Part shown: positions 39,768-50,708 of the stretch, in pieces
Layout: every line of letters starts with the position of its first letter
Position numbering within the stretch: position 1 is the stretch's first letter
Program-made: the position numbers and the translations under genes
Notes under the pieces: generated by a model
What the model was told of the DNA's origin: nothing
Database searches by the model: none
The model's input: only the letters and a program-made list of their open reading frames with translations
DNA from: Acidobacteriota bacterium
GTDB lineage: Bacteria; Acidobacteriota; Holophagae; Acanthopleuribacterales; Acanthopleuribacteraceae
Direction of reading: 5' to 3'
NCBI GenBank assembly: GCA_030066195.1
Contig: JASJCB010000006.1
Coordinates: 1 to 64,000 of the forward strand
DNA: 64,000 nt

Positions 39768-41276
39768 CCCTCCTGCTGCAAGCTGAGGAATCACGACCAT
39801 TTCCTTGAACTTTAGAGCCATGGCGATGACCTCTCGTCCGAAGCTGGTGAGGTAATACTTGTAAGTTGTGCCTACCTTCTTGATCAGCCCATGTACACGG
39901 AGTCGTTTGAGAATTCTCGAAATTTGTCCCGGTGATTTCCCGGAAAGCTTTTTCCGCAACGATCCACTTCGAAACCCTCCAATATTGAACTCCCCGGCCA
40001 GGAGCGCTTGGAAGATCGACTGGTCTTCCTGCATCAGGAAATGAAATCCCTTGAAGGTACGGCCCTTATGGACTACCTTCTTGGTGATCTTTTCTAATTT
40101 ACGAATCCCGATGCTGGGATCATCCAAACTGGCCAAAAAATCTAGGTACCGATAATTGGCGGCTCGTAGAATTCTTAGCAGAGAACCCAGACTGTAGATA
40201 CCTTTTTTCATGGGAGCCCACTTCATCTCACGGCTACCGTCGCGATGTTCTACCTCTCGGTAGTGCTTAAAAAAAGAAAGGTCATTAACCGTTGTCTCAA
40301 TTCGGAGAACGAGGTGATATTTGTCGTACATCTTAATGGAAACCTTGTCCATGTGATGCTTGATGCAGGTCCCTTCAATGCGGGTATGAAAGCGGTTGCC
40401 CGCTTCACCTTGGAATTTCGGATGAAGCTTCTTTCCCAAGAAGGTAGCGATTTGTTCCGGCTTGACTGTGTGGATGGCTGTCCGTGTCAGCTGCTCATAG
40501 ATCGGCTGCAAATCGCTCTGCCGTTTGAACACCACGTCGGTCGCGTATTCTACCTGCATGACACTCCAGTGATAATTGACACCAAATTGCTTGAACACCG
40601 GGCAATACTTCTCTGCAAATTGGTCCAATCGCTGATGAATCTTCCTCACCTCGAATTGATCAGCTTCTTCCTGAGCGCGCTGATAGTCGCCGATTTCTAC
40701 AAAAGCATTGTCGAGCAGTTCGAAGTCAATCCCTCGTTGCTTCAACACCCCCGCCAACCAGTTGTGGCCATTGAAGTAAATTTGAAGCCGAAAAGGGCAC
40801 CAGGTTGGAACGCGGACATAAGTCAACCCAAGATCTTCGTCGATGAAGTAGAGGTAGTAGTGGAGGCATTTGCCCGTGGTGGATTTCAGGTAGGTCTTAT
40901 GCGTTTTTTTATCGTGCCATGGCTTGTAAGCCGGGCACGATTCCATTGCTGATAGAATATGAACCAATCCGGGAGCTTCGCCTCGGTGTTTCAAGACCTT
41001 CTGGATCAAGGCTTCCTTTCGGACGCCCCCTTTATTGATGTGCTCGATTTCCAAGTTGTTAGATCTGGCAATTGCTTCCACATTTTCCCGGACCTGATCT
41101 CGAAGCTCTTGGGCATAGTTCGGATAGTCGAATATTCGAACTCCTTCCGCATACAACAAACTGGTCATTCCTTTTGCATGGCACACCCCAGGCAAAGTAC
41201 CTTGAACAATCACGCGATCATAGACAGATAGGACACCGTGAATCTGGTTACGGTACCGTTCACAGAATTTTTCCAT
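39762..41276 (-). CDS. Probable transposon-associated protein with C-terminal winged helix
   Basis: 504 residues. The N-terminus (MEKFCERYRNQIHGVLSVYD) and the motif VQGTLPGVCHAKGM resemble a widespread multi-copy family often labelled MarR-like or hypothetical. I recall it as transposon-like, but this is memory, not a search. Residues about 130-180 contain YLYFIDEDLGLTYVRVPTWC. The last 90 residues look like a winged helix (KLSGKSPGQISRILKRLRVH, then KKVGTTYKYYLT). No DDE or HUH motif is obvious. The ATG follows GGGGGAAG, which lies in a hairpin arm. Confidence 0.55.
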   Translation of the reverse strand: MEKFCERYRNQIHGVLSVYDRVIVQGTLPGVCHAKGMTSLLYAEGVRIFDYPNYAQELRDQVRENVEAIARSNNLEIEHINKGGVRKEALIQKVLKHRGEAPGLVHILSAMESCPAYKPWHDKKTHKTYLKSTTGKCLHYYLYFIDEDLGLTYVRVPTWCPFRLQIYFNGHNWLAGVLKQRGIDFELLDNAFVEIGDYQRAQEEADQFEVRKIHQRLDQFAEKYCPVFKQFGVNYHWSVMQVEYATDVVFKRQSDLQPIYEQLTRTAIHTVKPEQIATFLGKKLHPKFQGEAGNRFHTRIEGTCIKHHMDKVSIKMYDKYHLVLRIETTVNDLSFFKHYREVEHRDGSREMKWAPMKKGIYSLGSLLRILRAANYRYLDFLASLDDPSIGIRKLEKITKKVVHKGRTFKGFHFLMQEDQSIFQALLAGEFNIGGFRSGSLRKKLSGKSPGQISRILKRLRVHGLIKKVGTTYKYYLTSFGREVIAMALKFKEMVVIPQLAAGGQ

Positions 41277-41282
41277 ATGTGC

Positions 41283-41376
41283 TTCCCCCGCTGAGATCCC
41301 AGTTCGATTGTCAAGAGACTACCACAATCTTTGTGCAGATTCTTAGAAGCGTTGATCTTGACAATCTCAGGGGGAA
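41283..41376 (-). promoter_or_regulatory. Leader hairpin predicted to hide the ribosome binding site
   Basis: On the minus strand, TTCCCCCTGAGAT (from 41376 downward) can pair with ATCTCA-GC-GGGGGAA, the latter ending at 41283. Inside, GATTGTCAAGA pairs perfectly with TCTTGACAATC (41366-41356 and 41316-41306). The GGGGGAA of the 3' arm is the ribosome binding site of the gene starting at 41276. The whole structure spans about 94 bases. Confidence 0.65.
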
Positions 41377-41492
41377 CCGTTGTTGCACCTTTTATGGTCT
41401 CAGGTGCTCAACACTTTTATCCTGGTGCCCCCCTTTTCCAGCTCGTCTGGCTTAGGTTGTGCCGAATCTAATGATGCGGGGAATGAAAAAGT

Positions 41493-41519
41493 TTAATTTT
41501 AGACTTGATCTAAAATTAA
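41493..41519 (+). promoter_or_regulatory. Fur/PerR-type operator
   Basis: TTAATTTTAGA (41493-41503), spacer CTTGA, TCTAAAATTAA (41509-41519): a perfect 11-bp inverted repeat, very AT-rich, 41 bases before the Fur-family start. It fits the size and style of PerR/Fur boxes and suggests autoregulation. No second copy is seen directly before katG. Confidence 0.75.
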
Positions 41520-41560
41520 TCGTGGTTTATATTTGGATCATGAGATAGGAGAACCCCTGC

Positions 41561-41956
41561 ATGCAAAACATCGAACAGATGCTCGTCGAACATGGAGTCC
41601 GCCCCACTATCCACCGCATTCACATCGCCCGATACATCCTCGGTGAGGCCGATCACCCCACCGCCGATGAGGTGCTGGACTGGGCAAATCAGAACCTGTC
41701 GAAGATCAGCAGGGCCACGGTTTACAACACGCTCCGCGAGTTGACTCAGGCCGGCCTGATCCGGGAGTTCCGGTTTCCACAGGTTTCCAGAACCGTCTAT
41801 GACAAAAATACCGAAAACCATTTCCATTTTTACGATCAGGCGTCGGATTCTTTCATGGATCTCAACGCCGATTCCGTGAAGGTGGATATCCAATTACCCC
41901 CTTCCTTCAAGGTTAATTGCGTCGACATCCTCGTTTCAGGTAACTGTTCTCAGTAA
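41561..41956 (+). CDS. perR: PerR-like Fur-family peroxide regulator
   Basis: 131 residues. The winged helix (about 10-80) has the Fur-family recognition stretch ISRATVYNTLRELTQAGLI, and HPTADEVLDWA before it. The metal site ENHFHFYD (about 86-93) with an Asp in VYDKN matches PerR. The structural zinc CxxC pairs are missing; only one Cys is near the C-terminus. It probably senses peroxide through a bound Fe and controls katG, two features downstream, and itself through the box at 41493. A Fur or Irr-like role is the alternative. Confidence 0.85.
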   Translation: MQNIEQMLVEHGVRPTIHRIHIARYILGEADHPTADEVLDWANQNLSKISRATVYNTLRELTQAGLIREFRFPQVSRTVYDKNTENHFHFYDQASDSFMDLNADSVKVDIQLPPSFKVNCVDILVSGNCSQ

Positions 41957-41980
41957 TTCCCAACGCACAACAATACTCAA

Positions 41981-42049
41981 TCCGTGAAGGCGGCCGATTA
42001 CCACCTTCCTACCAGGTAAATTGTGTCGCAATCCCCGGTTCAGGCAGCC
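41981..42049 (+). pseudogene. Decayed duplicate of the perR 3' end
   Basis: TCCGTGAAGG at 41981 and the following 60 bases resemble 41873-41942 in the perR coding region. Shared blocks include GATTACC/AATTACC, CCTTCCT, AGGTAAATTG/AGGTTAATTG and GGTTCAGG/TTTCAGG, with a small deletion. The copy has no open frame and lies just after the gene. It looks like an old short tandem duplication. Confidence 0.6.
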
Positions 42050-42264
42050 GGCCGGCCGTAGTGCGGCTTGCCGGAGGACCTGACGACTGCTGTAGGTCTA
42101 CCCCGAGGTAGACAGTCGAAATCGCATGTGGGATTTCAGGGAGAGGTTTGCCTCGATTTGCCCTGTTTCACCACACGTGTGCCTGCATATCCGATGATGG
42201 TCGTACCGCCCATGGGTCGACCATTGCGGATCGCGAAGTTTAAGTTACAAGGAGCTTTTAGGTC

Positions 42265-44511
<2,247 letters not shown>

Positions 44512-44525
44512 GTCTACTGCCTGAA

Positions 44526-44552
44526 CGTCGCGGCGGCCCTGCCGTCGCGACG
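44526..44552. terminator. GC-rich hairpin between convergent genes
   Basis: CGTCGCGGCGG (44526-44536) pairs with CCGTCGCGACG (44542-44552) with one G-T wobble. It sits between the ends of katG and the convergent propeller gene. No T-tract follows on either strand, so its efficiency as a terminator is uncertain. Confidence 0.5.
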
Positions 44553-44558
44553 CTCTAC

Positions 44559-45527
44559 TTAGCGTCTCACTTCAACAGGATGTAATTGCATGTTTTCGTC
44601 ATCGGGATCTATCAGGAAGATGGTAGAACCGCTGAGACCTATATATTCACGGTTGGATTTAAAGGGCCCCCCAAGTTTTTTTCCCGTGATATGGAAGCAC
44701 TGCATCATAGTTTCATAGGCAGATACATTACGGTAGACAGCAACGAAGCAGCCTTCAGTAAGGGCCTTGATTGCCAGGATTTCGGTATATTCATCTCGGT
44801 AGTTTTCAACCTTCATCGGGTGATCGCCCATCGTCAGTGCCTTTGCCATGTCCAGGTGTTTCCAACCCGGTAAACCGATGGGGATGACACCGCGTTTTTT
44901 TAAATCAAGATCGAGAATATGAACCTTGGGAACCAGATTCTCGACAGCAATCACAGATACTTTTTTGTCAAATACAAGGTGATCGGCATCGATCGTGAAG
45001 AAGCGGTCATTCAATTTTGCTGCTTTGTGGTTGGAGAGGGCAAAGCCGAAGCGTCGTTTTGCGAAGTCATTTCTTAGAAGAAGTGTAAGATTCCAGAGGC
45101 CCTCTGCAGCATCGACCAAGAACAGGCGGTGATTTCCCATGGGAATGAATTTGCCATGATTTTCGAGATAAACGTCTTCGGATTGTGGCCGGCGTTGCTT
45201 GAACTTGCCGGCCCTGTCGAAAATATTGAACTGTCTCACATAGGGATCGTAGATCCATAGCTCTTTGGTGTAGGGGTCCCAGGTGGGCCACCCCGGCACT
45301 TCAAAGTCTCCCGGACCTTGACCACGTTTGCCAAAAGATCGTATTTTCTTTCCCTCAACCGTAAATTCATGAAAAAAGAAACCACTGTCGTCCGCGCCGA
45401 CCACGAGCAGGTTATCTTCGAGCGGCGCCACGGCAACGATAGGTATGAAGTCATTTGATTCAAGCTGAATCGGTATTCGCGACACAAACACATCTACAAG
45501 ATTCATGATGCATAACAAAGAGAGCAT
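44559..45527 (-). CDS. 6-bladed beta-propeller protein, probably exported
   Basis: 322 residues from the ATG at 45527, which has AAGGA 7 bases upstream and begins a weak hydrophobic leader (MLSLLCIMNLVDVFV). The motif IRSFGKRGQGPGDFEVPGWP matches the F-GQGPGEF signature of 6-bladed propeller proteins common in Bacteroidota and Acidobacteriota. Further blades follow (LWIYDPYVRQFNIFDRAGKF, HILDLDLKKRGVIPI). No enzyme motif is present. Longer in-frame starts upstream lack ribosome sites. The role is unknown. Confidence 0.7.
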   Translation of the reverse strand: MLSLLCIMNLVDVFVSRIPIQLESNDFIPIVAVAPLEDNLLVVGADDSGFFFHEFTVEGKKIRSFGKRGQGPGDFEVPGWPTWDPYTKELWIYDPYVRQFNIFDRAGKFKQRRPQSEDVYLENHGKFIPMGNHRLFLVDAAEGLWNLTLLLRNDFAKRRFGFALSNHKAAKLNDRFFTIDADHLVFDKKVSVIAVENLVPKVHILDLDLKKRGVIPIGLPGWKHLDMAKALTMGDHPMKVENYRDEYTEILAIKALTEGCFVAVYRNVSAYETMMQCFHITGKKLGGPFKSNREYIGLSGSTIFLIDPDDENMQLHPVEVRR

Positions 45528-45761
45528 AACCTGTCCTTTGATTAAGGCGGGGGCATAGCCCCTACTCATTATAAAAGAAGGGTACGGCGCAAAGTGCCGG
45601 TGACTTTTATATGACCCTCCCTTGGGCAGGCAACACATGAAGACTGCCCGGGCCTGGCCCGATCTCCCGGCACCTTGGGTTAGTGGAGAGTCGGCTGTTT
45701 TGTTTTCGCGAAGCGGGCAATCGGAAGCCGGCCGGCAATCCATGTACGGAAAAACCCCTCG

Positions 45762-47411
45762 TCAATCCCTCACCAGCAACTCATACTGATAGGAGATGGT
45801 TTTAGTTTCTCCGGGTTCCAGCACCAGGTTCCAGGTAAGTTGGTTGCGTTGATTGATGTGGAGGACCCCCTCTTCCAACAATTCGACAACGGGTTCACCG
45901 TCAGCTTGGAGAAGATTTCCTGAGAATCTCTTTTTGATTACCAGATTCACCGGCTCCGGTCGCATATGACCGACAACCAAAGAACCGGAAATCTTTTCTC
46001 TTCGGTAGGTACGCCCCAGCAATCGGGTTGTCCGGCGTTCACCCTCTTCCACTCGCTCCGTGTCGCTGTTGATGATGCCCAAAGCCCGGGTCAAGAGCAA
46101 GCCGGCCTGTCCGCTCGGCGGGGTCCATGTACTGGTTGTCTGTCCGACCGGGCGGTTGTTTTCAAGAATAAGAGCCGGCGCGGTGGTCATGGGAAAGGAG
46201 AGTGGATTGCGAAAGCGGATACCATCCCAGATGTCCACCGGTTCCGGGGTCTCGGGTGTTGTGTAGAGGTTCCGTCGGTGGATCGGCGAACCGTCGGGGT
46301 TTCGTCGATCGGTCACTGACCATTCTACGTAGCGTTCATAGGATGCGGTGCCGGAGCCTGTTTTCCGAACTATCGATTCGCCCCTGGCAAGCGTCACCGG
46401 CCCGATTTCCTGATAATGCATATCCCGGCCCTCCCCCGTTGGATTGATCGGAAAAGGATCTGCCTCGGGAGTAACGATGACCGCTTGAGAAAACACATTG
46501 GCAAGTGGTTTTGGATCGTGAGGTCTCCTGTCGGCGATTCTCTTTAAAAAGTCGGCCCATGTCGTATCCGGCGACAGAGGAGAGAGAACATCGGCGAACT
46601 CAATATTGGGAAAGCCGGTGATCAACTCCAGGTGAGCATTCTCAAGATCGCGCCACTCATTGCGGATGACCGCTTTTTGGACCAGGACCAATCGCCCGTC
46701 AGCACCCAGATCGAGCCGATAGCTGGGCGCCCAGGACAAACCACGGCAAAGGTAATTGATTCGAACAGTGACCGGTCCCGAAGAATTGACCTGTAGGAGG
46801 AGCACTGCTCTTTCCCGCTTGATAACCAGGCCTTTATCGGGTGGGGGCTCGTCGGCTTTAATCATGGCAACCATGCTTGCATTCACGACATATCGGTCCT
46901 TACCGGAAACCAGATGCAGGAACGGGTCATGTGTTCCTTTCGGACCGGCGAAAACCAGGGTGCCGCTTAAATTGGGCAAGTCTTCTTTGAGGAAAAGAGA
47001 GACCTTTCGACCCGACAAGGCCTGATAAATCAGGGGTTCTTCACGTGGCGTCGGCTCAACCCTCGAATCAATCCAGGGCCGGTTCACCTGGAACCATCGC
47101 GGGTGTGGCGCCATGGTTTTCTCGTCGGACATAACTGATTTTTCCAGGGGTTCCTCAAACTCACGCCGCACCACCCGAGCGGTTACCTGACCGTCGCTTT
47201 CGATCCAGAGCGTTCCGTGGACAGGGCGAGGAATCTCAGTCAAAATGTAGTTACCGGTTCCATCTATCATCACTTCTTCGGTAACAGCCGCCAAACCGTT
47301 TTTAAAAAGGCCTGCCCATGTCACTCGGCTCTTGACCACAATCTCATCAGGGTTCGCCTGGGCCGCGTTGCAGGCGAGCCATCCAACACACAACAAAAAA
47401 AGACGATTCAT
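45762..47411 (-). CDS. Exported DUF4139-like protein
   Basis: 549 residues with a signal peptide (MNRLFLLCVGWLACNAAQA). The ATG at 47411 has GGAGG 10 bases upstream. Residues about 210-270 (NYLCRGLSWAPSYRLDLGAD, then VIRNEWRDLENAHLELITGF) and the C-terminus (NLVLEPGETKTISYQYELLV) fit the DUF4139 beta-sandwich. Between them lies a low-complexity, Pro-rich stretch. Biochemical function is unknown. It is likely periplasmic or surface-associated. Confidence 0.7.
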   Translation of the reverse strand: MNRLFLLCVGWLACNAAQANPDEIVVKSRVTWAGLFKNGLAAVTEEVMIDGTGNYILTEIPRPVHGTLWIESDGQVTARVVRREFEEPLEKSVMSDEKTMAPHPRWFQVNRPWIDSRVEPTPREEPLIYQALSGRKVSLFLKEDLPNLSGTLVFAGPKGTHDPFLHLVSGKDRYVVNASMVAMIKADEPPPDKGLVIKRERAVLLLQVNSSGPVTVRINYLCRGLSWAPSYRLDLGADGRLVLVQKAVIRNEWRDLENAHLELITGFPNIEFADVLSPLSPDTTWADFLKRIADRRPHDPKPLANVFSQAVIVTPEADPFPINPTGEGRDMHYQEIGPVTLARGESIVRKTGSGTASYERYVEWSVTDRRNPDGSPIHRRNLYTTPETPEPVDIWDGIRFRNPLSFPMTTAPALILENNRPVGQTTSTWTPPSGQAGLLLTRALGIINSDTERVEEGERRTTRLLGRTYRREKISGSLVVGHMRPEPVNLVIKKRFSGNLLQADGEPVVELLEEGVLHINQRNQLTWNLVLEPGETKTISYQYELLVRD

Positions 47412-47587
47412 ATCTTCCAAACCTCCGATTCTTTACTGAAACCAGCTTCTTTTATTATGGTTCCTGCTACCGGAGAGTTGTCAGAGCAGCGTCAAAAAGT
47501 TGTAAAAAAATGCTCCGGACCAGGGTTCAAGGCATACCCAATTCTTCCAATTCTTTTGTTAAGCCCGATGATGTTACCCTGGCCGAC

Positions 47588-49879
47588 CTATCGCGTCACG
47601 CGATTTCGGGCGGCTTCCAGGATGTCCAGGATGGTTTGATCTTCCAGTCGCTCGGCGAAGGTCCAGGCCGATTCACCGTTTTCTGTTTCGTAGTCGGCAT
47701 CCGCGCCCGCGTCCAGTAAGGCGATGGCGCCCGCCGCGTCGCCCCTGTGGACTGTCCACATGAGCGCCGACCAGCCCTGTTCGTCCGTTCCTTGCCATTG
47801 GGCGCCCCTGGCCAGGAGCAGGTAGAGGGTGCTGATTGCCGTCCGCGACGCGGCGGTGATGACCGCGGTTCGGCCGTGCTCCTCGACGGTGTCCAGGTCC
47901 GCGCCGGCATCCGCCAGGAGGTTGACGGCTTCCAGGTTTTCCTGGCTTGCCGCAATGGCCAGAGCCGTGGCGCCGTGGTTTTCGCGGCAATGAACATCGG
48001 CCCCGTGTTCCAAGAGCGCCTCGATTACCGGGACCTGGTTGTTGAAGGCCGCGTACATCAAGGCTGTTTTGCCCTGCTCGTCGGTTCGATCGATCTGCGC
48101 TTTATTTTTCAGGAGGAAATTGACCAGTTGCAGGTCGCCGCGCATGGCCGCAACCATCAACGCCGTATTGCCCCCGTCGTTGGCCAGGTCGATATCCGCA
48201 CCCTGATCTACCAGGAATTGAAAGAGACCGTGGTTGGCGCGCGCCACCGCCCAAAGCAGCGGTACCCAACCGTTGCCGTCGCGGCGATTGAGATCCATGC
48301 CGCGCTCGAGCAGGAATTCCAGGACACCATGGTGTCCCTGTTGAACGGCCAGAGTAAGCACGTTCTGGCCGCGCTGGTCCGTTTCATTCAAGGAGGCGCC
48401 GTAATCCAACAGCACATTCATCACCGAGACGTGGCCGCGGAAACCGGCCCACAACAAGGCGGTGAAGCCTTGTTCATCCACCGCGGCCACATCGGCTTCG
48501 TGTTCCAGCAAGCGTCGAACCATGCCGGGATGTCCGCCCCTGGCCGCTTCCATGAGGATGGTGCGTCCGTCCGCCGTTTGTTGGTTTACGTCGGCGTCGT
48601 ATTCCAGCAGGTCCGCGACCAGAGCGTCGCGGTCTCCTTCGACGCCGCCGGCGGTATCCACGTCCAGATAGGCTTCCTCGGGAATCTCTACCCCGGCCAG
48701 GCCGACCGCATGGGCCAGGACCGTTCGACCGTAATGATCGGCCGCGGTAACCTCGGCGCCCAGACGCAACAGGGTACGGGTGACTTCCACATGGCCGCTG
48801 TCGGCCGCCAGCATGAGCGCCGTGCGACCCAATCGGTCCTGATCTTCCAATTTAACGCCGCGACCCACCAACAGGGCAGCCGCGTCACTGAAGCCGTTGC
48901 GCGCGGCAACCATCAGGCTGGTCATGCCCAGGTTGTTGCGGGCGTGTATGTCGCAACCCATGCGGATCAGTTCGCGCAGAACCTTTTGCCGGCCCATGGC
49001 GGCGGCCCAAAGCAAGGGGGTCATCTGGTTGGCGTCGGGATCGCCGAATTGGGCGTTCCAACCGCGTAAGGTACTGACAAGGTTCACGTCTCCGGTTCTC
49101 GCGGCCAGGGCGGCGCAAGTGGTATTGTCGTCGCGGCGGGCATGGAGGTCAGCGCCGTATTCAAGCAGATGTTGGACGGTTTCACGGCAGCCGCCGCCGG
49201 GTTTATATTCTTTAAGGCACCACATGATCGCCGACCAGCCGGTCAGGTTGGTCACATTGGCGTCGGCCTGGTGTTCGAGAAGTTGGCGGACCACCTCGTG
49301 ATGACCACCGCCCGCGGCCCACATAAGGGCATTCATCCCCCAGCGATCACGCGTGTGCACATCGACGCCGTGCGCCAGCAGCGATGCGACTACAAGCTTT
49401 TGGCCGTTGCGGGCGGCCAGCATGAGCAGGGATGTTTCATCCCGATTCATGACATTCAGGCTCGCGCCCAGATCCACCAGGCGAAGGGCGATGTCCCGAT
49501 GTCCGCGCAGGGCGGCCCACATCACCGCGGTCATGGCGAACTGGTCCTTGCGGTCGATATTGGCGCCGGCGGCAAGCAGGGTTTCCACGGTTTCCTCGTG
49601 ACCCTCGCGAACGGCCAGGATGAGTGGTGTCGCGCCTTTCTTGTCCTGAAGATCGATGTGGGCCCCGGTACGCAGCAGACCGGCTGTCACGGCGATGTTG
49701 CCGGCGGCCGCGGCTTCCATGAGCGCGGTGCGCCCGTCCTCATCGGCCAGGTTGACGTCGACGCCGTCGTCCAGGGCGGCGGTCAAGGCCACCTGATCGT
49801 CGTCACGGGCCGCACGGAGAAAATCGGCAAGGGCCCCGTTCGCGTTTTCCAGTACGTTGTTTTCGTCTTGTTCGCTCAT
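47588..49879 (-). CDS. Long ankyrin-repeat protein
   Basis: 763 residues, built almost wholly of about 22 ankyrin repeats from residue 30 on, each with the consensus G-TALM-AA--GH---V--LL--GA. It has no signal peptide and no attached catalytic domain. The ATG at 49879 (MSEQDENNVLENAN) has AAGGTGA before it and is preferred over an in-frame start 10 codons earlier. Repeats near residue 410-425 are interrupted by an acidic insert (EEAYLDVDTAGGVEGD). A cytoplasmic protein-binding scaffold is the natural reading; ankyrin chains this long are uncommon in free-living bacteria. Confidence 0.88.
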   Translation of the reverse strand: MSEQDENNVLENANGALADFLRAARDDDQVALTAALDDGVDVNLADEDGRTALMEAAAAGNIAVTAGLLRTGAHIDLQDKKGATPLILAVREGHEETVETLLAAGANIDRKDQFAMTAVMWAALRGHRDIALRLVDLGASLNVMNRDETSLLMLAARNGQKLVVASLLAHGVDVHTRDRWGMNALMWAAGGGHHEVVRQLLEHQADANVTNLTGWSAIMWCLKEYKPGGGCRETVQHLLEYGADLHARRDDNTTCAALAARTGDVNLVSTLRGWNAQFGDPDANQMTPLLWAAAMGRQKVLRELIRMGCDIHARNNLGMTSLMVAARNGFSDAAALLVGRGVKLEDQDRLGRTALMLAADSGHVEVTRTLLRLGAEVTAADHYGRTVLAHAVGLAGVEIPEEAYLDVDTAGGVEGDRDALVADLLEYDADVNQQTADGRTILMEAARGGHPGMVRRLLEHEADVAAVDEQGFTALLWAGFRGHVSVMNVLLDYGASLNETDQRGQNVLTLAVQQGHHGVLEFLLERGMDLNRRDGNGWVPLLWAVARANHGLFQFLVDQGADIDLANDGGNTALMVAAMRGDLQLVNFLLKNKAQIDRTDEQGKTALMYAAFNNQVPVIEALLEHGADVHCRENHGATALAIAASQENLEAVNLLADAGADLDTVEEHGRTAVITAASRTAISTLYLLLARGAQWQGTDEQGWSALMWTVHRGDAAGAIALLDAGADADYETENGESAWTFAERLEDQTILDILEAARNRVTR

Positions 49880-50059
49880 GATCACCTTCACCGAAAGGGA
49901 GACGTTCACCGTCGGAGAACCATGGATCCATTGATGTTTGAAAGCCCGGATTGAATCAATGTGGGTAGAGACTTAGGTAACACAATGGTATATAATAGGC
50001 TATACGCTGTCCGTGATCCAAGCAAAAGTTTCGCCTGGAGTCATTTCAAGGAAGAGTTC

Positions 50060-50707
50060 ATGCTTCAATTCGATGGTTTGACCTTAGAAGATATCAGGGT
50101 TTACGCCGTGGACCCCGTGGACGCCCGCGTGATCGATATCAGCCAGGGCGGTATGGCGGTCGAAACAATCGTTCCCTTGCATATGGGAGAGCAGTATCGC
50201 TTCAAGATCAGCGTGGCCAATTCCTCGGTGTCCTTGGACGGGGAGGTCATTCGCTGTAGTCTTCAGCAACTTTCGGAAGACGTGGAAGGTCACAACGTCC
50301 CTGTTTACTTGAACGGGGTTCGCTTTTTGATTCAGCGCAATCCACTGGAGATCAGCCTGCTGGAGGTGTTGCACGCCAATGTGGTGGGCGAACGCCGGAC
50401 GTCGCCCAGGCTTAAGCCCCAAATGATGATGCGGGTTGAGATCGCGCATCCCTTGAACAGCATCATCAAAGAGTTGGGCGAGGATGGTCTTACCATGGAG
50501 AGCGACATCATTCCCGATATGGACGAGGAACGCAACCTGCTGCTGCAAGCCGGCTACGAAACCCTGATTCTGCCTACCCGAGTGCTCCATGTATCCAAGA
50601 AGGAAGGCTTCGACAGCTATAACACACGCTTGGAGTTTACCAGTGTGGGCGAGCACGAGTCGGCGGTTCTTTCGGCGCTGGCCGCGATCTCCAATCCCGA
50701 GGAATAA
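50060..50707 (+). CDS. PilZ-domain-like protein
   Basis: 215 residues from the ATG at 50060, with AAGGAAG 6 bases upstream. The N-terminal half contains RVIDISQGGMAVETIVPLHM, like the (D/N)xSxxG part of a PilZ domain. The second half has RRTSPRLKPQ followed by ELGEDGLTMESD, a similar pattern. Classical PilZ binds cyclic di-GMP through an RxxxR motif; here such a motif may be RRTSPR before the second domain. Binding is therefore possible but unproven. It is divergent from the ankyrin gene and convergent with the next gene, 1 base away. Confidence 0.6.
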   Translation: MLQFDGLTLEDIRVYAVDPVDARVIDISQGGMAVETIVPLHMGEQYRFKISVANSSVSLDGEVIRCSLQQLSEDVEGHNVPVYLNGVRFLIQRNPLEISLLEVLHANVVGERRTSPRLKPQMMMRVEIAHPLNSIIKELGEDGLTMESDIIPDMDEERNLLLQAGYETLILPTRVLHVSKKEGFDSYNTRLEFTSVGEHESAVLSALAAISNPEE

Positions 50708-50708
50708 C

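Larger units (their letters stand above)
39731..41376 (-). mobile_element. Probable mobile element bounded by hairpins
   Basis: A lone 504-codon gene has a strong hairpin across its stop codon (39731-39767) and another enclosing its ribosome site (41283-41376). It is somewhat lower in GC than the flanking flagellar and katG genes. It lies between unrelated gene groups. I could not find terminal inverted repeats or target duplications by eye, so the true ends are not defined. Confidence 0.4.

Noticed and set aside
38741-41376. Prophage
   Set aside because: No integrase, capsid, terminase or portal genes are present near the mobile-type gene.
47747-49069. 440-codon plus-strand frame across the ankyrin gene
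   Set aside because: The minus strand holds clear ankyrin repeats; the plus frame has none and arises from the repeat codon bias.
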